From the NCBI GenBank assembly GCA_018064905.1, contig JAGHUJ010000023.1, forward strand, positions 29,711 to 93,710: a stretch of 64,000 nucleotides of DNA, written 5' to 3'. Shown piece by piece: positions 43,795-52,162 of this stretch. The notes under the pieces are model-generated. The model did no database searches. It was not told where the DNA came from and saw only the letters and a list, made by a program, of their open reading frames with translations. The translations under genes and the position numbers were made by a program. The first letter of the stretch is position 1. Each line of letters starts with the position of its first letter. The stretch is from Candidatus Treponema equifaecale (GTDB taxonomy: Bacteria > Spirochaetota > Spirochaetia > Treponematales > Treponemataceae).

Positions 43795-44592
43795 ATGCAG
43801 GATTCACTTGTTGTCATTGCCGAGGCGCGCTTAAAAAAATTAAAGCCCTTGTATGCAAAGTTGACTGCGCGCCTCAAATCAGCTCCAGTCGGAATTCTTC
43901 GTGTTCTTACCCGGGGCCGCAGTTTTAGTTATTACCACATAACAAAGAAAGGTGACACAAACGGAAAAATAATTCCAAAGAACAACCAGAAACTGGCGGC
44001 GGCCCTTGCACAGCGGGATTACGAAAAGAAACTTAAACAAAGTGTAGAAAAAGAAATAAGGCTTTTGGAAAAAGTGACTAAAAATTATAGAAAAATCCCG
44101 CTGGAACAATATTACGAAACTCTTTCAGCTGGCAGAAAACGTCTTGTGGAGCCACTTGTTTTGTCAGACAGAGAATTTGCAGAAAAATGGCAGAAAGTTT
44201 CCTACAAAGGAAAAACTTTTGCAAGCGATGCTCCACAATACTACACTGAAAACAATGAGAGGGTTCGGTCTAAGTCTGAACTGATGATTGCAAACGCATT
44301 AAAACGGGCGGGTGTTCCATATCGTTATGAATTTCCGCTGGAACTAAAGGAATTTGGAACGGTTTACCCTGACTTTACTTGTCTTGATTCAAACACCCGC
44401 ACTGAAATTATCTGGGAGCATCTTGGAATGATGGACAGTCCTGAATATGCTGCCGCTGCCGTAAAAAAGGTGAACCATTATCTTTTGAGCGGTTATATTC
44501 CAGGCAGGAATATGATTCTTTCAATGGAAGGCAGTGGCAGTCCTTTAAGCACAAAAATTGTGAGCAAAATTATAGAAGAATGTTTTGCCTGA
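43795..44592 (+). CDS. Putative PD-(D/E)XK-fold protein
   Basis: A 265-residue cytoplasmic protein. The N-terminal ~140 residues are basic and helical (coiled around EKKLKQSVEKEIRLLEKVTKNYRK). The C-terminal half has the layout of a restriction-endonuclease-like fold: RSKSELMIANAL (Glu162 on the first helix), then a strand, VYPDFTCLD (Asp193), then TEIIWEHLG (Glu204/Glu208) and a helix with KKVNHYLLSG. The core Lys of PD-(D/E)XK is not obvious, as Trp-Glu-His takes its place. The start at 43795 has CAGGAGG 5 bases upstream. It follows the phased AT-rich array and precedes a MITE-like element, so it sits in an accessory-looking island. Nuclease activity is a prediction. Confidence 0.72.
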   Translation: MQDSLVVIAEARLKKLKPLYAKLTARLKSAPVGILRVLTRGRSFSYYHITKKGDTNGKIIPKNNQKLAAALAQRDYEKKLKQSVEKEIRLLEKVTKNYRKIPLEQYYETLSAGRKRLVEPLVLSDREFAEKWQKVSYKGKTFASDAPQYYTENNERVRSKSELMIANALKRAGVPYRYEFPLELKEFGTVYPDFTCLDSNTRTEIIWEHLGMMDSPEYAAAAVKKVNHYLLSGYIPGRNMILSMEGSGSPLSTKIVSKIIEECFA

Positions 44593-44668
44593 ACGGGCCA
44601 GGGTATGGAGCTGCGCGAAGCGGCCGCTGGAAAGCGGCTGACCGTTAGGGAACGGCGGAACACCCGGT
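44593..44668. repeat. GC-rich palindromic DNA after the nuclease-like gene
   Basis: GCGCGAAGCGGCCGCTGG.. and GTTAGGGAACGGCGG form short inverted repeats (AGCGGCCGCT is a perfect palindrome). The TTAGGGA segment is the reverse of the TCCCTAAC ending of the earP insert and of 21388-21400. Not a tRNA: no cloverleaf can be drawn. Confidence 0.5.
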
Positions 44669-44798
44669 GTGAGGGGGGCTGTCTAATAAGTAAGAAGTGT
44701 AGCGCTCATTGAGCCTGTCGAAATGACTGCTACACTCGATATGGTGGTTTCGACAAGCTCAACCACCGCGAACAATACTTTTGGGACAGCCCCCTCAC
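44669..44798. mobile_element. MITE-like element with 14-15 bp terminal inverted repeats
   Basis: GTGAGGGGGGCTGTC (44669-44683) and GACAGCCCCCTCAC (44785-44798) are inverted ends of a 130-bp element, differing by one G. GGGGCTGTC-type ends resemble those of several insertion sequences, so it may be a non-autonomous derivative. Inside are two other palindromes: GTGTAGC..GCTACAC (44697-44735) enclosing the ATTGAGCCTGTCGAAATGA repeat, and GGTGGTT..AACCACC (44743-44767). No transposase is present. Confidence 0.65.
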
Positions 44799-44811
44799 AG
44801 GCCCCCATATA

Positions 44812-44841
44812 TTGAATATAACCCTTAAAATATTGTATAAT
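44812..44841 (+). promoter_or_regulatory. Promoter of the citrate synthase operon
   Basis: TTGAAT (44812-44817), an 18-bp spacer and a perfect TATAAT (44836-44841). The leader would be about 73 bases. The -35 lies 13 bases outside the MITE-like element. Confidence 0.75.
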
Positions 44842-44920
44842 TATCGATGTATTTACGAAAAATTGCATATTTATACAGTTTTTATGCATAATTTCCATTC
44901 GTTTTATACAGGAGATTTCC

Positions 44921-46273
44921 ATGACTGACAACGAAAGCTTATTTATCGGACGATTATCTGTTTTGGCGGAGAGAAACGACCCTATTGATCCATCCCTCTA
45001 TCCAAAATACGATGTCAAACGTGGTCTCCGCAATGCAAATGGAACTGGTGTACTTGTTGGACTTACCAGCATTGGTGATGTAGTTGGTTACGATGTTCAG
45101 GACGGTAAAAAAATTGCAATTCCTGGACGCCTGGTTTACCGCGGCTACAATGTTGAAGAACTTGTAAAGGATGCTGAGGCTCACAATCAGTTTGGCTACG
45201 AACAGACAGTTTATCTTTTGCTTTTTGGTGAATTGCCAACTCAGAATGAACTGGAACACTTTAAGCAGTATCTGGGCGAGCTTAGAACTTTGCCTGAAAA
45301 CTTTACTGAAGACATGATCATGAAGGCTCCTTCTGCAGACATTATGAACAAGCTTTCCCGCGGTGTATTGGCTTCTTATTCCTATGACAAGGATCCTGAG
45401 AACCGCTCCCTTTCAAATGTTCTCCGCCAGTGTCTTGAACTTATCAGCCGCTTTGGAACATTGACTGCTTATGGCTATCAGGCAAAACGACGTTACTACG
45501 ATGGAAAATCAATGTACATTCATAATCCGCTGCCAGAGCTTTCAACTTCTGAAAATTTCCTGCGCCTTATCCGCAACAACAAGGCATTTACAGATGATGA
45601 AGCAAAACTTCTGGATCTTGCACTGATTCTTCACGCTGAACATGGTGGCGGTAACAACTCGTCTTTGACTGTTCACGTTGTATCTTCTGCTGATACAGAT
45701 ACTTACTCTGCAATTGGTGCTGCCGTTGGTTCCCTTAAAGGTTACCGCCATGGTGGTGCAAACATTCAGGTAATGGAAATGATGGACGACATCAAGGCAA
45801 ATGTTAAGGACTGGACAAGTGAAACTGAGGTTTACGCATACCTTCAGAAAATTTTAAACAAACAGGCTTACAATAGAACCGTCCTTATTTACGGTTTGGG
45901 CCACGCAATTTATACAATCAATGATCCTCGTGCTTCAATTCTCCGTGACCATGCTGCTAAATTGGCAAAGGAAAAGGGCCTTGAAGACGAATACAATCTT
46001 TACAAGCTGATTGAAAAGCTGGGACCAGAGGTTCTTTACGAAAAGCACGGTGATGAAAAGAAAATCTGTGCCAACGTTGACCTTTACTCTGGATTTGTTT
46101 ACTCAATGCTGAACATTCCTCGCGAATTGTTCACACCATTGTTTGCCGTTTCCAGAATTGCAGGCTGGTCTGCTCACCGTATTGAGGAAATTATTGCAGG
46201 CGGCAGAATTTATCGTCCAGCTTACAAGAACGTTCTTCAGGAGCGTGAATATATTCCTATTGAAAAACGCTAA
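44921..46273 (+). CDS. gltA: Citrate (or 2-methylcitrate) synthase
   Basis: A 450-residue enzyme condensing oxaloacetate with an acyl-CoA. Conserved regions: FGYEQTVYLLLFGELPTQNEL, LILHAEHGGGNNSSLTVHVVSSADTDTYSAIGAAVGSLKGYRHGGANIQVM (His of LHAEHGG and the GxxHGGAN motif) and YGLGHAIYTINDPRA. The N-terminal extension and AEHGGGNNS form match the citrate synthase branch seen in Clostridia and gut Treponema. Most likely used for glutamate synthesis rather than a full TCA cycle. CAGGAG lies 7 bases upstream. Followed 20 bases later by the pseudouridine synthase gene. Confidence 0.93.
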   Translation: MTDNESLFIGRLSVLAERNDPIDPSLYPKYDVKRGLRNANGTGVLVGLTSIGDVVGYDVQDGKKIAIPGRLVYRGYNVEELVKDAEAHNQFGYEQTVYLLLFGELPTQNELEHFKQYLGELRTLPENFTEDMIMKAPSADIMNKLSRGVLASYSYDKDPENRSLSNVLRQCLELISRFGTLTAYGYQAKRRYYDGKSMYIHNPLPELSTSENFLRLIRNNKAFTDDEAKLLDLALILHAEHGGGNNSSLTVHVVSSADTDTYSAIGAAVGSLKGYRHGGANIQVMEMMDDIKANVKDWTSETEVYAYLQKILNKQAYNRTVLIYGLGHAIYTINDPRASILRDHAAKLAKEKGLEDEYNLYKLIEKLGPEVLYEKHGDEKKICANVDLYSGFVYSMLNIPRELFTPLFAVSRIAGWSAHRIEEIIAGGRIYRPAYKNVLQEREYIPIEKR

Positions 46274-46293
46274 ACTTCAGTTGGATTTTTAAT

Positions 46294-47157
46294 ATGGAAA
46301 GACTTGATAAAATTTTAGCACATCACGGTTTTGGTACCAGAAAAGATGTTAAGCGGCTCTGCCATGATCAGGTGGTTTTTGTTAATGGAAATCTTGTGAC
46401 AGATCCTGGATTTAAGGTGGACATTTCCTGTGACAAGCTGGTGATTGATGGTGAAGAAATCAAGTTGCAGCACGATTTGTACATAATGATGAACAAGTGT
46501 CAGGATGTGGTTTGTGCCAATAAAGACGGCGAGCATCAGACTGTGTTTGATTTGCTGGATTCTGGCTTGCGGCACAAATTTCTTGGCGGTGACCTGCACT
46601 GTATGGGCCGTCTGGACATTGATACTGAAGGCCTGTTGATTTTGACTACTGACGGTCAGCTTACTCACAAGCTCCTTGCACCTAAAACTCATGTTCCAAA
46701 AACTTATGCGGTTGGTTTGCGTGATGAAATCCCAGTAGAAAAAAAATCTGAACTGGTAGAACTGTTCAAAAAAGGATTTCACATTGACCGGGATCAGAAT
46801 GAAAGCGAATTTGAATGTGCTCCAAGTGAGTTACAATTCGCAATTCGTAATTCGCAATTCTCAATGGAAAATATGGAGAGTGGTGATTCTGTCATTTCGA
46901 CTGGAGTACAGTGTAACGATTCTGTCATTTCGACTGGAGCGGAGCGTAATGGAGAAATCTCCAGAAAAATTGACTGCCTTTTGACCATTTACGAAGGAAA
47001 ATTTCATCAGGTTAAGAGAATGTTCAGTCAGATTGGAAACGAAGTGGTTTATTTAAAGCGTGTAAAAATGGGAAATCTGGAGCTGGATCCTTCAATTAAA
47101 GTGGGCGAGTACAGGGAACTTACGGAAGACGAGATTAAGCTGCTCAAGATGGAATAG
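46294..47157 (+). CDS. RluB/RsuA-type rRNA pseudouridine synthase with in-frame repeat insertion
   Basis: A 287-residue enzyme that isomerises uridine in rRNA. It has an N-terminal S4 RNA-binding domain (MERLDKILAHHGFGTRKDVKRLCHDQVVFVNG), the catalytic motif MGRLDIDTEGLLILTTDG (Asp in GRLD), and a C-terminal EGKFHQVKRMFSQIGNEVVYLKRVKMG. Between ECAPSELQ and IDCLL is an inserted block of ~47 residues encoded by repeats: FAIRNSQFS from CAATTCG-type repeats, then two 11-residue units DSVISTGVQCN and DSVISTGAERN. Without it the length would be about 240, normal for the family. The insertion falls in a loop before the EGKFHQVKRM strand. Confidence 0.92.
   Translation: MERLDKILAHHGFGTRKDVKRLCHDQVVFVNGNLVTDPGFKVDISCDKLVIDGEEIKLQHDLYIMMNKCQDVVCANKDGEHQTVFDLLDSGLRHKFLGGDLHCMGRLDIDTEGLLILTTDGQLTHKLLAPKTHVPKTYAVGLRDEIPVEKKSELVELFKKGFHIDRDQNESEFECAPSELQFAIRNSQFSMENMESGDSVISTGVQCNDSVISTGAERNGEISRKIDCLLTIYEGKFHQVKRMFSQIGNEVVYLKRVKMGNLELDPSIKVGEYRELTEDEIKLLKME
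46830..46972. repeat. Repeat element inside the RluB-type gene
   Basis: The first part has CAATTCGCAATTCGTAATTC-like tandem copies. The second has two copies of GATTCTGTCATTTCGACTGG, starting at 46885 and 46918, 33 bp apart, then GAGCGTAATGGAGAAATCTC. It is the same GTCATTTCGA..GAGAAATCT family as 8398 and 58175. Length and frame keep the gene open. Confidence 0.85.
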
Positions 47158-47170
47158 AAAGCTGCAATTA

Positions 47171-47206
47171 ATAAAACAGGCTGATGTTCATTCAAACATC
47201 AGCCTG
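47171..47206 (-). terminator. Terminator of the lipoprotein operon
   Basis: A perfect 12-bp stem CAGGCTGATGTT/AACATCAGCCTG (47177-47188 and 47195-47206). On the minus strand it is followed by TTTTATT. It lies between the two convergent genes and may also act on the plus strand, where only A-rich sequence follows. Confidence 0.75.
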
Positions 47207-47245
47207 AAAAAAGGATTTTAGCTTGTAATAATAATCTCTGCTTTT

Positions 47246-49861
47246 TTACTCAACCCAAATTTTATAGATATGAGCACCACCTGTTGCTGACGGAGAACCA
47301 TTGCTACCTGTTTTCATCATTCCTTCACGGCTGAAGAGAATGTAAGCGTCACCTGTGATTGCGACTGAATATTCTGTGGCTTGTGCAGCATCGTTTGCAT
47401 CAGTTGTTGTTCCGCATGTTTCTGCCAGCAAGATTTTTCCAGTGCTGTCTGCAACTACAAATTTTCCGCAATAATCGTTGTTAGCACTTACACCGGTAAA
47501 TTTGAGTGTTCCGTTTTCTTTTACTGGAACTTTTATGTAACCTTTTGCACTTGCCAGATTAACTGTGTCTGTATCGGCAATCTGTTTTGAATCAGACTGA
47601 GTTAGAATTGATTCTCCGCTAAAGTTAATGCGGACAATTTTTGTTATGTCTTCTTCATCAACATAAAGTCTCATACAGCCGTTTGCAGAAGTATTGTTTG
47701 GAGTTGATTTTACATTCAATCCGTTTATTTTCCACAAACCGGTCAACAATCTGTAACCATTATTGTCTCTTGTATCTGCGAGAGTTGAATCTTCTGAAAG
47801 TTTTGTAAAATTTGATGTCAGAACAGTTCCAAAATCAACACTTTTTCCAGCTTCAACAAATTCTTGTGCAAATGTATCATTTGTCTCGCCGTTATCCTTA
47901 TTATCTTCATCTTCGACTGTTACATAATCCTCGTCATAAGAACCTGTTTCATAAATTGCCTTAAGGTTTTCAGCAAAGATTTTTACAAATTCTGGAACAT
48001 CATTTCCTGCAACCTTCTGATCTACAGGCATTATGTAAACAAAATCATTATCTCTTACTTCTGGAATAAGTTTAACCCAAATGTATTTTTTGTTGTGGCC
48101 GGAAATTCCTTCTGTAAGGAATGTGGCGCGGAACAGAATCTGTGATGGAATTGTCCATCCGTTGATTTCAGTTGTTTCTTCACTTAAAATCACATCTTTG
48201 CTGAAATATTTTGCGATAGTTGCAGAAAGTGTGAGACTTTCTTTTGTGCTTGTGTCTGATGCGTTTGGATAGAATTCAACAGTCTGTTCTGTCAAAGGCT
48301 TTGTCTTGTCAGAATTTGAAGACTTTTTGAAACGGAGTCTATAGTTTACAGCCTTTGAAGCATTTTCTCCTGTCAGTAAACTTCCAGACACTTTTTTTGT
48401 AAGATCAAACAGGTCATACTGAGTATTTGTTCTGATTTGTGTTTCATTTTTATACTCAGCGGCAGATACATTTCCTTTTACTTCACCTTTACCAGATGCT
48501 GTAATCTTTACCAGATATTCTCCATTGTTTGTACCTGCTGTATAATCGCTTCTTGAAATCTGATAGAACTGATAGCTTCCATTTTCTCTAAGTGCGAACT
48601 GACGATTGTTATAAGTTCCATATGAACCTGTCATTACACTTTCTGGATAATCATAATATGCAGAAACAGCCTTATTATTGATCATCTGATAATAGAGAAC
48701 CTGATACCAGCTATTCAAATTATCTTTATCAAAGCTGGTAACTTTTACACTTTTTGAGTCTCCTTCACCTTCCGTAACATATTTATATGTGTACTGAATT
48801 TCCTTTTTTTCTGAAAGCTTTGAAGGATCAATATTCTCTGGGAATGACTGGCACTTGAACACGTTTGGATCGTTGTTTTTTCTGAATTCTGCATATTTTG
48901 CCACATCAATTTCTGTATAATTGTAGCGTGAAGAAGGCAGAACGAATGTTTTTGGAAGTCCTGTCATTTCTTCAAATTTCTGTACAGCTTCCAGAGTCTT
49001 TTCTTCTGAACTTGCATTTGTGATAGCCATGTAAACTTTTGGAGATTCCCAGTTGAGCTGAAACTGAGCGATTTTCTTTTTGTTTTTGTCAAAGTAGTAG
49101 AAATAATCGCTGGCATAAACAACTCCGCCATTTAAATAAGGCATGTTGATTTTTGTGTCACCTTTTTTCCAGCCCTGAACATACTGATTGATGTTTACAT
49201 CGTGCAGCATCTGGTTTACTTTTACTTTTTCCATGTAATGCTGGATAAGATTGTTCTGTTCTGGACTCAATCCTTCAACCTGAATTGCACGGGCACTTGA
49301 AGCGGCACGGCTTGATTCCTGATAGTATGTGTTTGCAAGAACTACAATTTCTTCACCATCAATTGTGATTACATCGCCTGGTGCTGCTTTTTCAATTGGA
49401 ATCTCACCCCATTCGATATCTACATCCAAATCAATGGTTGGCTTTGGATTTGGTGTGATTTTTACTTTTACAATTTTCTTTTCTGCGCTGAATTTGAGTT
49501 CTTCTTCAGTGCTGCCTTTTGCAATTTCTTTTCCGTCTTTGTTAAAGGCTGCAACTTCAATTGTGTATGTTCCTTCCTCTGTAAGGCTGATTGAAACTGT
49601 TTCACCAGGCAGACCTTCTTTTGAAGCGGCTGTTGTTTCTCCAAGTTTTACGGTTACTGAATATTTTTCAGCGTCGTTCTGTGAGTAGTAGCTGGAACGG
49701 TTTTCTGTTTTTCCTGGAAATTTGATTGTAAAGCCTGTTTCCTGTTTTGTTTCTGGTGAGGTCTGGGCTGGTTCATCATTTTCCGCAATGTTCGAGCAGG
49801 CTACCAGGCTCAATGCTGAAACAATGGACGCTGCAAGTGCGATTTTTTTAAGTGTTTTCAT
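47246..49861 (-). CDS. Large secreted lipoprotein of unknown function
   Basis: An 871-residue lipoprotein: MKTLKKIALAASIVSALSLVAC, then a bacterial-Ig or PEGA-like region (about 30-140, ending VDVDIEWGEIPIEKAAPGDVITIDG), a large central part that I do not recognise, and a C-terminal beta domain (about 730-871) rich in Gly, Thr and aromatics (GYIKVPVKENGTLKFTGVSANNDYCGKFVVADSTGKILL), suggestive of a carbohydrate-binding jelly-roll. ATG 49861 has GGAGG 4 bases upstream; the frame extends another ~95 codons through an AT-rich stretch overlapping the next lipoprotein. It follows that lipoprotein by 22 bases. Confidence 0.85.
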   Translation of the reverse strand: MKTLKKIALAASIVSALSLVACSNIAENDEPAQTSPETKQETGFTIKFPGKTENRSSYYSQNDAEKYSVTVKLGETTAASKEGLPGETVSISLTEEGTYTIEVAAFNKDGKEIAKGSTEEELKFSAEKKIVKVKITPNPKPTIDLDVDIEWGEIPIEKAAPGDVITIDGEEIVVLANTYYQESSRAASSARAIQVEGLSPEQNNLIQHYMEKVKVNQMLHDVNINQYVQGWKKGDTKINMPYLNGGVVYASDYFYYFDKNKKKIAQFQLNWESPKVYMAITNASSEEKTLEAVQKFEEMTGLPKTFVLPSSRYNYTEIDVAKYAEFRKNNDPNVFKCQSFPENIDPSKLSEKKEIQYTYKYVTEGEGDSKSVKVTSFDKDNLNSWYQVLYYQMINNKAVSAYYDYPESVMTGSYGTYNNRQFALRENGSYQFYQISRSDYTAGTNNGEYLVKITASGKGEVKGNVSAAEYKNETQIRTNTQYDLFDLTKKVSGSLLTGENASKAVNYRLRFKKSSNSDKTKPLTEQTVEFYPNASDTSTKESLTLSATIAKYFSKDVILSEETTEINGWTIPSQILFRATFLTEGISGHNKKYIWVKLIPEVRDNDFVYIMPVDQKVAGNDVPEFVKIFAENLKAIYETGSYDEDYVTVEDEDNKDNGETNDTFAQEFVEAGKSVDFGTVLTSNFTKLSEDSTLADTRDNNGYRLLTGLWKINGLNVKSTPNNTSANGCMRLYVDEEDITKIVRINFSGESILTQSDSKQIADTDTVNLASAKGYIKVPVKENGTLKFTGVSANNDYCGKFVVADSTGKILLAETCGTTTDANDAAQATEYSVAITGDAYILFSREGMMKTGSNGSPSATGGAHIYKIWVE

Positions 49862-49883
49862 ATTTCCTCCGTAAAGTTGTTTC

Positions 49884-50204
49884 TTAGTTAGTTTTATTTT
49901 CCCACTCTGTTTCAATTTCCAGTTCAATTGAATCCGGGATTGGTTCAGGCTCCGGGGTTGGTTCAGGTTCAAGATCTGGGATTGGCTCAGGATCTGGAGT
50001 TGGTTCAGGTTCTGGTGCCGTGTATTTTGGACAACCTTTCTGTTTGTTGCAATTGTCTCTTTCAGATTCGCTGTTGTATTCTGTTTTGCAGTTTTCACAG
50101 GTGAATTTCTGTTCTCCATTGCTGTTGTCTTCTGCTTCACCACAACTAAAAAGTGTCAGGGCGAAAATTCCAAGAGCAATCAGCAGGAGTTGTTTAATTT
50201 TCAT
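49884..50204 (-). CDS. Small lipoprotein with Pro/Glu repeat tail
   Basis: A 106-residue lipoprotein (lipobox LFSC) with a putative zinc-ribbon-like Cys pair FTCENCKTEYNSESERDNCNKQKGCP, then a low-complexity tail of repeated EPEPTPDPEPIPDLEPEP units. The tail may act as a spacer through the cell wall. ATG 50204 has AGGAGG 9 bases upstream. First gene of a two-lipoprotein operon divergent from the two-component system. Confidence 0.8.
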   Translation of the reverse strand: MKIKQLLLIALGIFALTLFSCGEAEDNSNGEQKFTCENCKTEYNSESERDNCNKQKGCPKYTAPEPEPTPDPEPIPDLEPEPTPEPEPIPDSIELEIETEWENKTN

Positions 50205-50308
50205 CAACTGTATCCTCCTAATATATTTAAATCTCTCTTGAATAATTCTAAGTCCACTTTTTTGGTAAAAAAATAGAGAAATTTTCTACATTTTATTTAT
50301 TGTTAATT

Positions 50309-50317
50309 TGTTATACT
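50309..50317 (+). promoter_or_regulatory. Extended -10 promoter of the histidine kinase gene
   Basis: TG-T-TATACT ends 11 bases before the ATG at 50329. No convincing -35 and no Shine-Dalgarno sequence are visible, so a very short leader is expected. Confidence 0.45.
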
Positions 50318-50328
50318 TTTCATATATA

Positions 50329-51519
50329 ATGAAGAAAATTTTCTCTTTTGCATTTTTGTTTTTTCTCTCAGTTTCTTTGTTTGCATTTGAAGCTTCGGAT
50401 TCAGAAAGTCAGCGTTTGTTTGAGGCGGGATATGATTTTCTTAATGAATTTGAATTTTATATTGCTTCAGAAGATGATGAGCGGATTGTAATGGCTGCAT
50501 CTGCGCTCCGGGATGAAATTGTTCAGTTCAAGGAAACCAGTCTTTTCAAAAAGTATTCTCTTAAGGACAGAAATTACGACCTCCTTATAAATCGAATGCT
50601 GGCAAATGCAAATATTCTGGCTGGAACTTCAACCAACAAAAAAGAATTTTCTTTCAATGAAAAAATTCGCTTTGGAACAGATATAAATCAGAATCTGCTT
50701 AAACTCAACGAATTCAATTCCTTCTTTTACAATCAGGCTCTCAGAGTTCGGCTTTATGCGCTTATTTCACTGTTCTGCTTTATTATTGCCGTTCTGATTC
50801 TGCTGTATATTTTCAAACGAAAAATTGTACGAACCAAATTTGAGCTTCAGAAAAATCAGGAATACACGGACATAGTTCTGAACGCAATTGAAACTGAGCG
50901 GGACCATATTTCCAATGAGCTGCATGACACAATTGCCCAGGAACTGCGTGCCATAAAATTTGAGGCTGAAAATTCTTCAAAATCAGTACAGAAGGAAACT
51001 GCGGAAAGTTTTCAGAAAATAAAGGAGCTTTCTTCAAAATGTATGGCACAGCTCCGTGTAATCTGCTACAACCTGCTTCCCCCTGACCTAAAGCTCGAAA
51101 AATCTTCTGTTCAGCTGGAAAACCTAATGGAATTCCTTTGCCAGAAATTCAACAAGGAAAATCATGGAAAAATAGAATGCAGTTTTCGCTCGGATGGGAA
51201 TTTGCCGCAGATTAAGAGACAGAAGGTTTTGCTGAATGTGTTCAGAATCGTACAGGAAGCTTTGAACAACATAAAGATTCATTCAAAAGCTGAATTCTGT
51301 TCAATTGCCATTTGCCGTGAACGTAATTTTAACGGTGTGGTCATTTATATCACCGATGATGGAGTCGGAATTCCTAAGGAAATAATGGAAGACGGTAAAA
51401 AAATGCATTTTGGCCTGCATTCAATGAAAAGTCGTGCAGAATCCATTGGTGCAAAATTCAGCATAATAAGCGAAGAAAATGACGGAACAGAAATTGTGCT
51501 GAAGGTTGGAGCAGAATGA
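50329..51519 (+). CDS. Sensor histidine kinase (NarL-partner type)
   Basis: A 396-residue kinase of the HisKA_3 group. It has an N-terminal signal-like helix, a ~125-residue outside domain (EASDSESQRLFEAGYDFLNEFEFYIASEDDER..), one membrane helix (about 148-170, LYALISLFCFIIAVLILLYIF), a dimerisation helix with phospho-acceptor His in ERDHISNELHDTIAQELRAIKFEAENS, and an HATPase_c domain (N-box EALNNIKIHSKAE, G1 DDGVGIP, LHSMKSRAE). Its end overlaps the response regulator by 4 bases. The divergent lipoprotein pair may be its target. Confidence 0.93.
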   Translation: MKKIFSFAFLFFLSVSLFAFEASDSESQRLFEAGYDFLNEFEFYIASEDDERIVMAASALRDEIVQFKETSLFKKYSLKDRNYDLLINRMLANANILAGTSTNKKEFSFNEKIRFGTDINQNLLKLNEFNSFFYNQALRVRLYALISLFCFIIAVLILLYIFKRKIVRTKFELQKNQEYTDIVLNAIETERDHISNELHDTIAQELRAIKFEAENSSKSVQKETAESFQKIKELSSKCMAQLRVICYNLLPPDLKLEKSSVQLENLMEFLCQKFNKENHGKIECSFRSDGNLPQIKRQKVLLNVFRIVQEALNNIKIHSKAEFCSIAICRERNFNGVVIYITDDGVGIPKEIMEDGKKMHFGLHSMKSRAESIGAKFSIISEENDGTEIVLKVGAE

Positions 51520-52127
51520 AAAATACTCTTTTTATTGTGGACGATCACCTTATTGTCAGTAAAGGTCTTAAAACCTGGATTGAATCTAATTCTCACTGGA
51601 CCGTCATGGATATTGCCGGAGATTCTGAAGAGACTCTTTTTAAACTGGAAAATTGTCCAAAGGAAAATCTGCCGGAAGTTGTAATTTTTGATGTTCAGCT
51701 AAAGGAAGAACAAAGCTTTGATTTGATCAAGGCTGTGCTGAAAAAATTTCCTGAAATAAAGGCTGTTGTGTATTCAATGTTTGAGATTACAGGATATGCA
51801 ATGCTTGCAAAGGAATGTGGTGCCATGGGATATGTTTCAAAAGCGGCATCCGAGGAAGAATTTTTAAAGTGCCTTGAAACTGTTCAGCGTGGCGAAGAAT
51901 ATATTCAGCAGAATCTTGTTCCAAGAATTGAAAAAGCTTTTGATGCTGCCCGTTTTCTCACAAAAAGAGAAAGACGTGTTTTTGAAGAAATCATAAATGG
52001 CTCTACAAACGAGCAGGTTGCAAAAAATCTGAATATTGGAATGCACACTGCTGAAATCTACGTAAGCAGAATCTTCATGAAGCTTGGTGTTCGTTATCGT
52101 GAAGATTTAATTGAAATGTACAAATAA
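51516..52127 (+). CDS. Response regulator, NarL/FixJ family
   Basis: A 203-residue transcription regulator. Receiver domain with acidic pair VDD (9-10), phospho-acceptor Asp59 in VVIFDVQL, Ser/Thr in VVYSMFE and Lys in YVSKAAS. C-terminal LuxR-type helix-turn-helix: LTKRERRVFEEIINGSTNEQVAKNLNIGMHTAEIYVSRIFMKLGVRYRE. It is translated with the kinase (4-base overlap). It is the DNA-binding half of the two-component system. Confidence 0.95.
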   Translation: MKNTLFIVDDHLIVSKGLKTWIESNSHWTVMDIAGDSEETLFKLENCPKENLPEVVIFDVQLKEEQSFDLIKAVLKKFPEIKAVVYSMFEITGYAMLAKECGAMGYVSKAASEEEFLKCLETVQRGEEYIQQNLVPRIEKAFDAARFLTKRERRVFEEIINGSTNEQVAKNLNIGMHTAEIYVSRIFMKLGVRYREDLIEMYK

Positions 52128-52162
52128 TAAGGAATGTATTTTTCAGAGCTGCCTGAAATTGA

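Noticed and set aside
44593-44668. tRNA gene
   Set aside because: The GC-rich stems suggest structure, but no acceptor/T-arm pattern or anticodon arm can be drawn. It fits the palindromic repeat family.
49862-50143. N-terminal extension of the large lipoprotein
   Set aside because: The upstream frame gives a Gln/Asn/Leu-rich sequence in the antisense-like frame of the small lipoprotein. The GGAGG site and lipoprotein signal at 49861 mark the real start.
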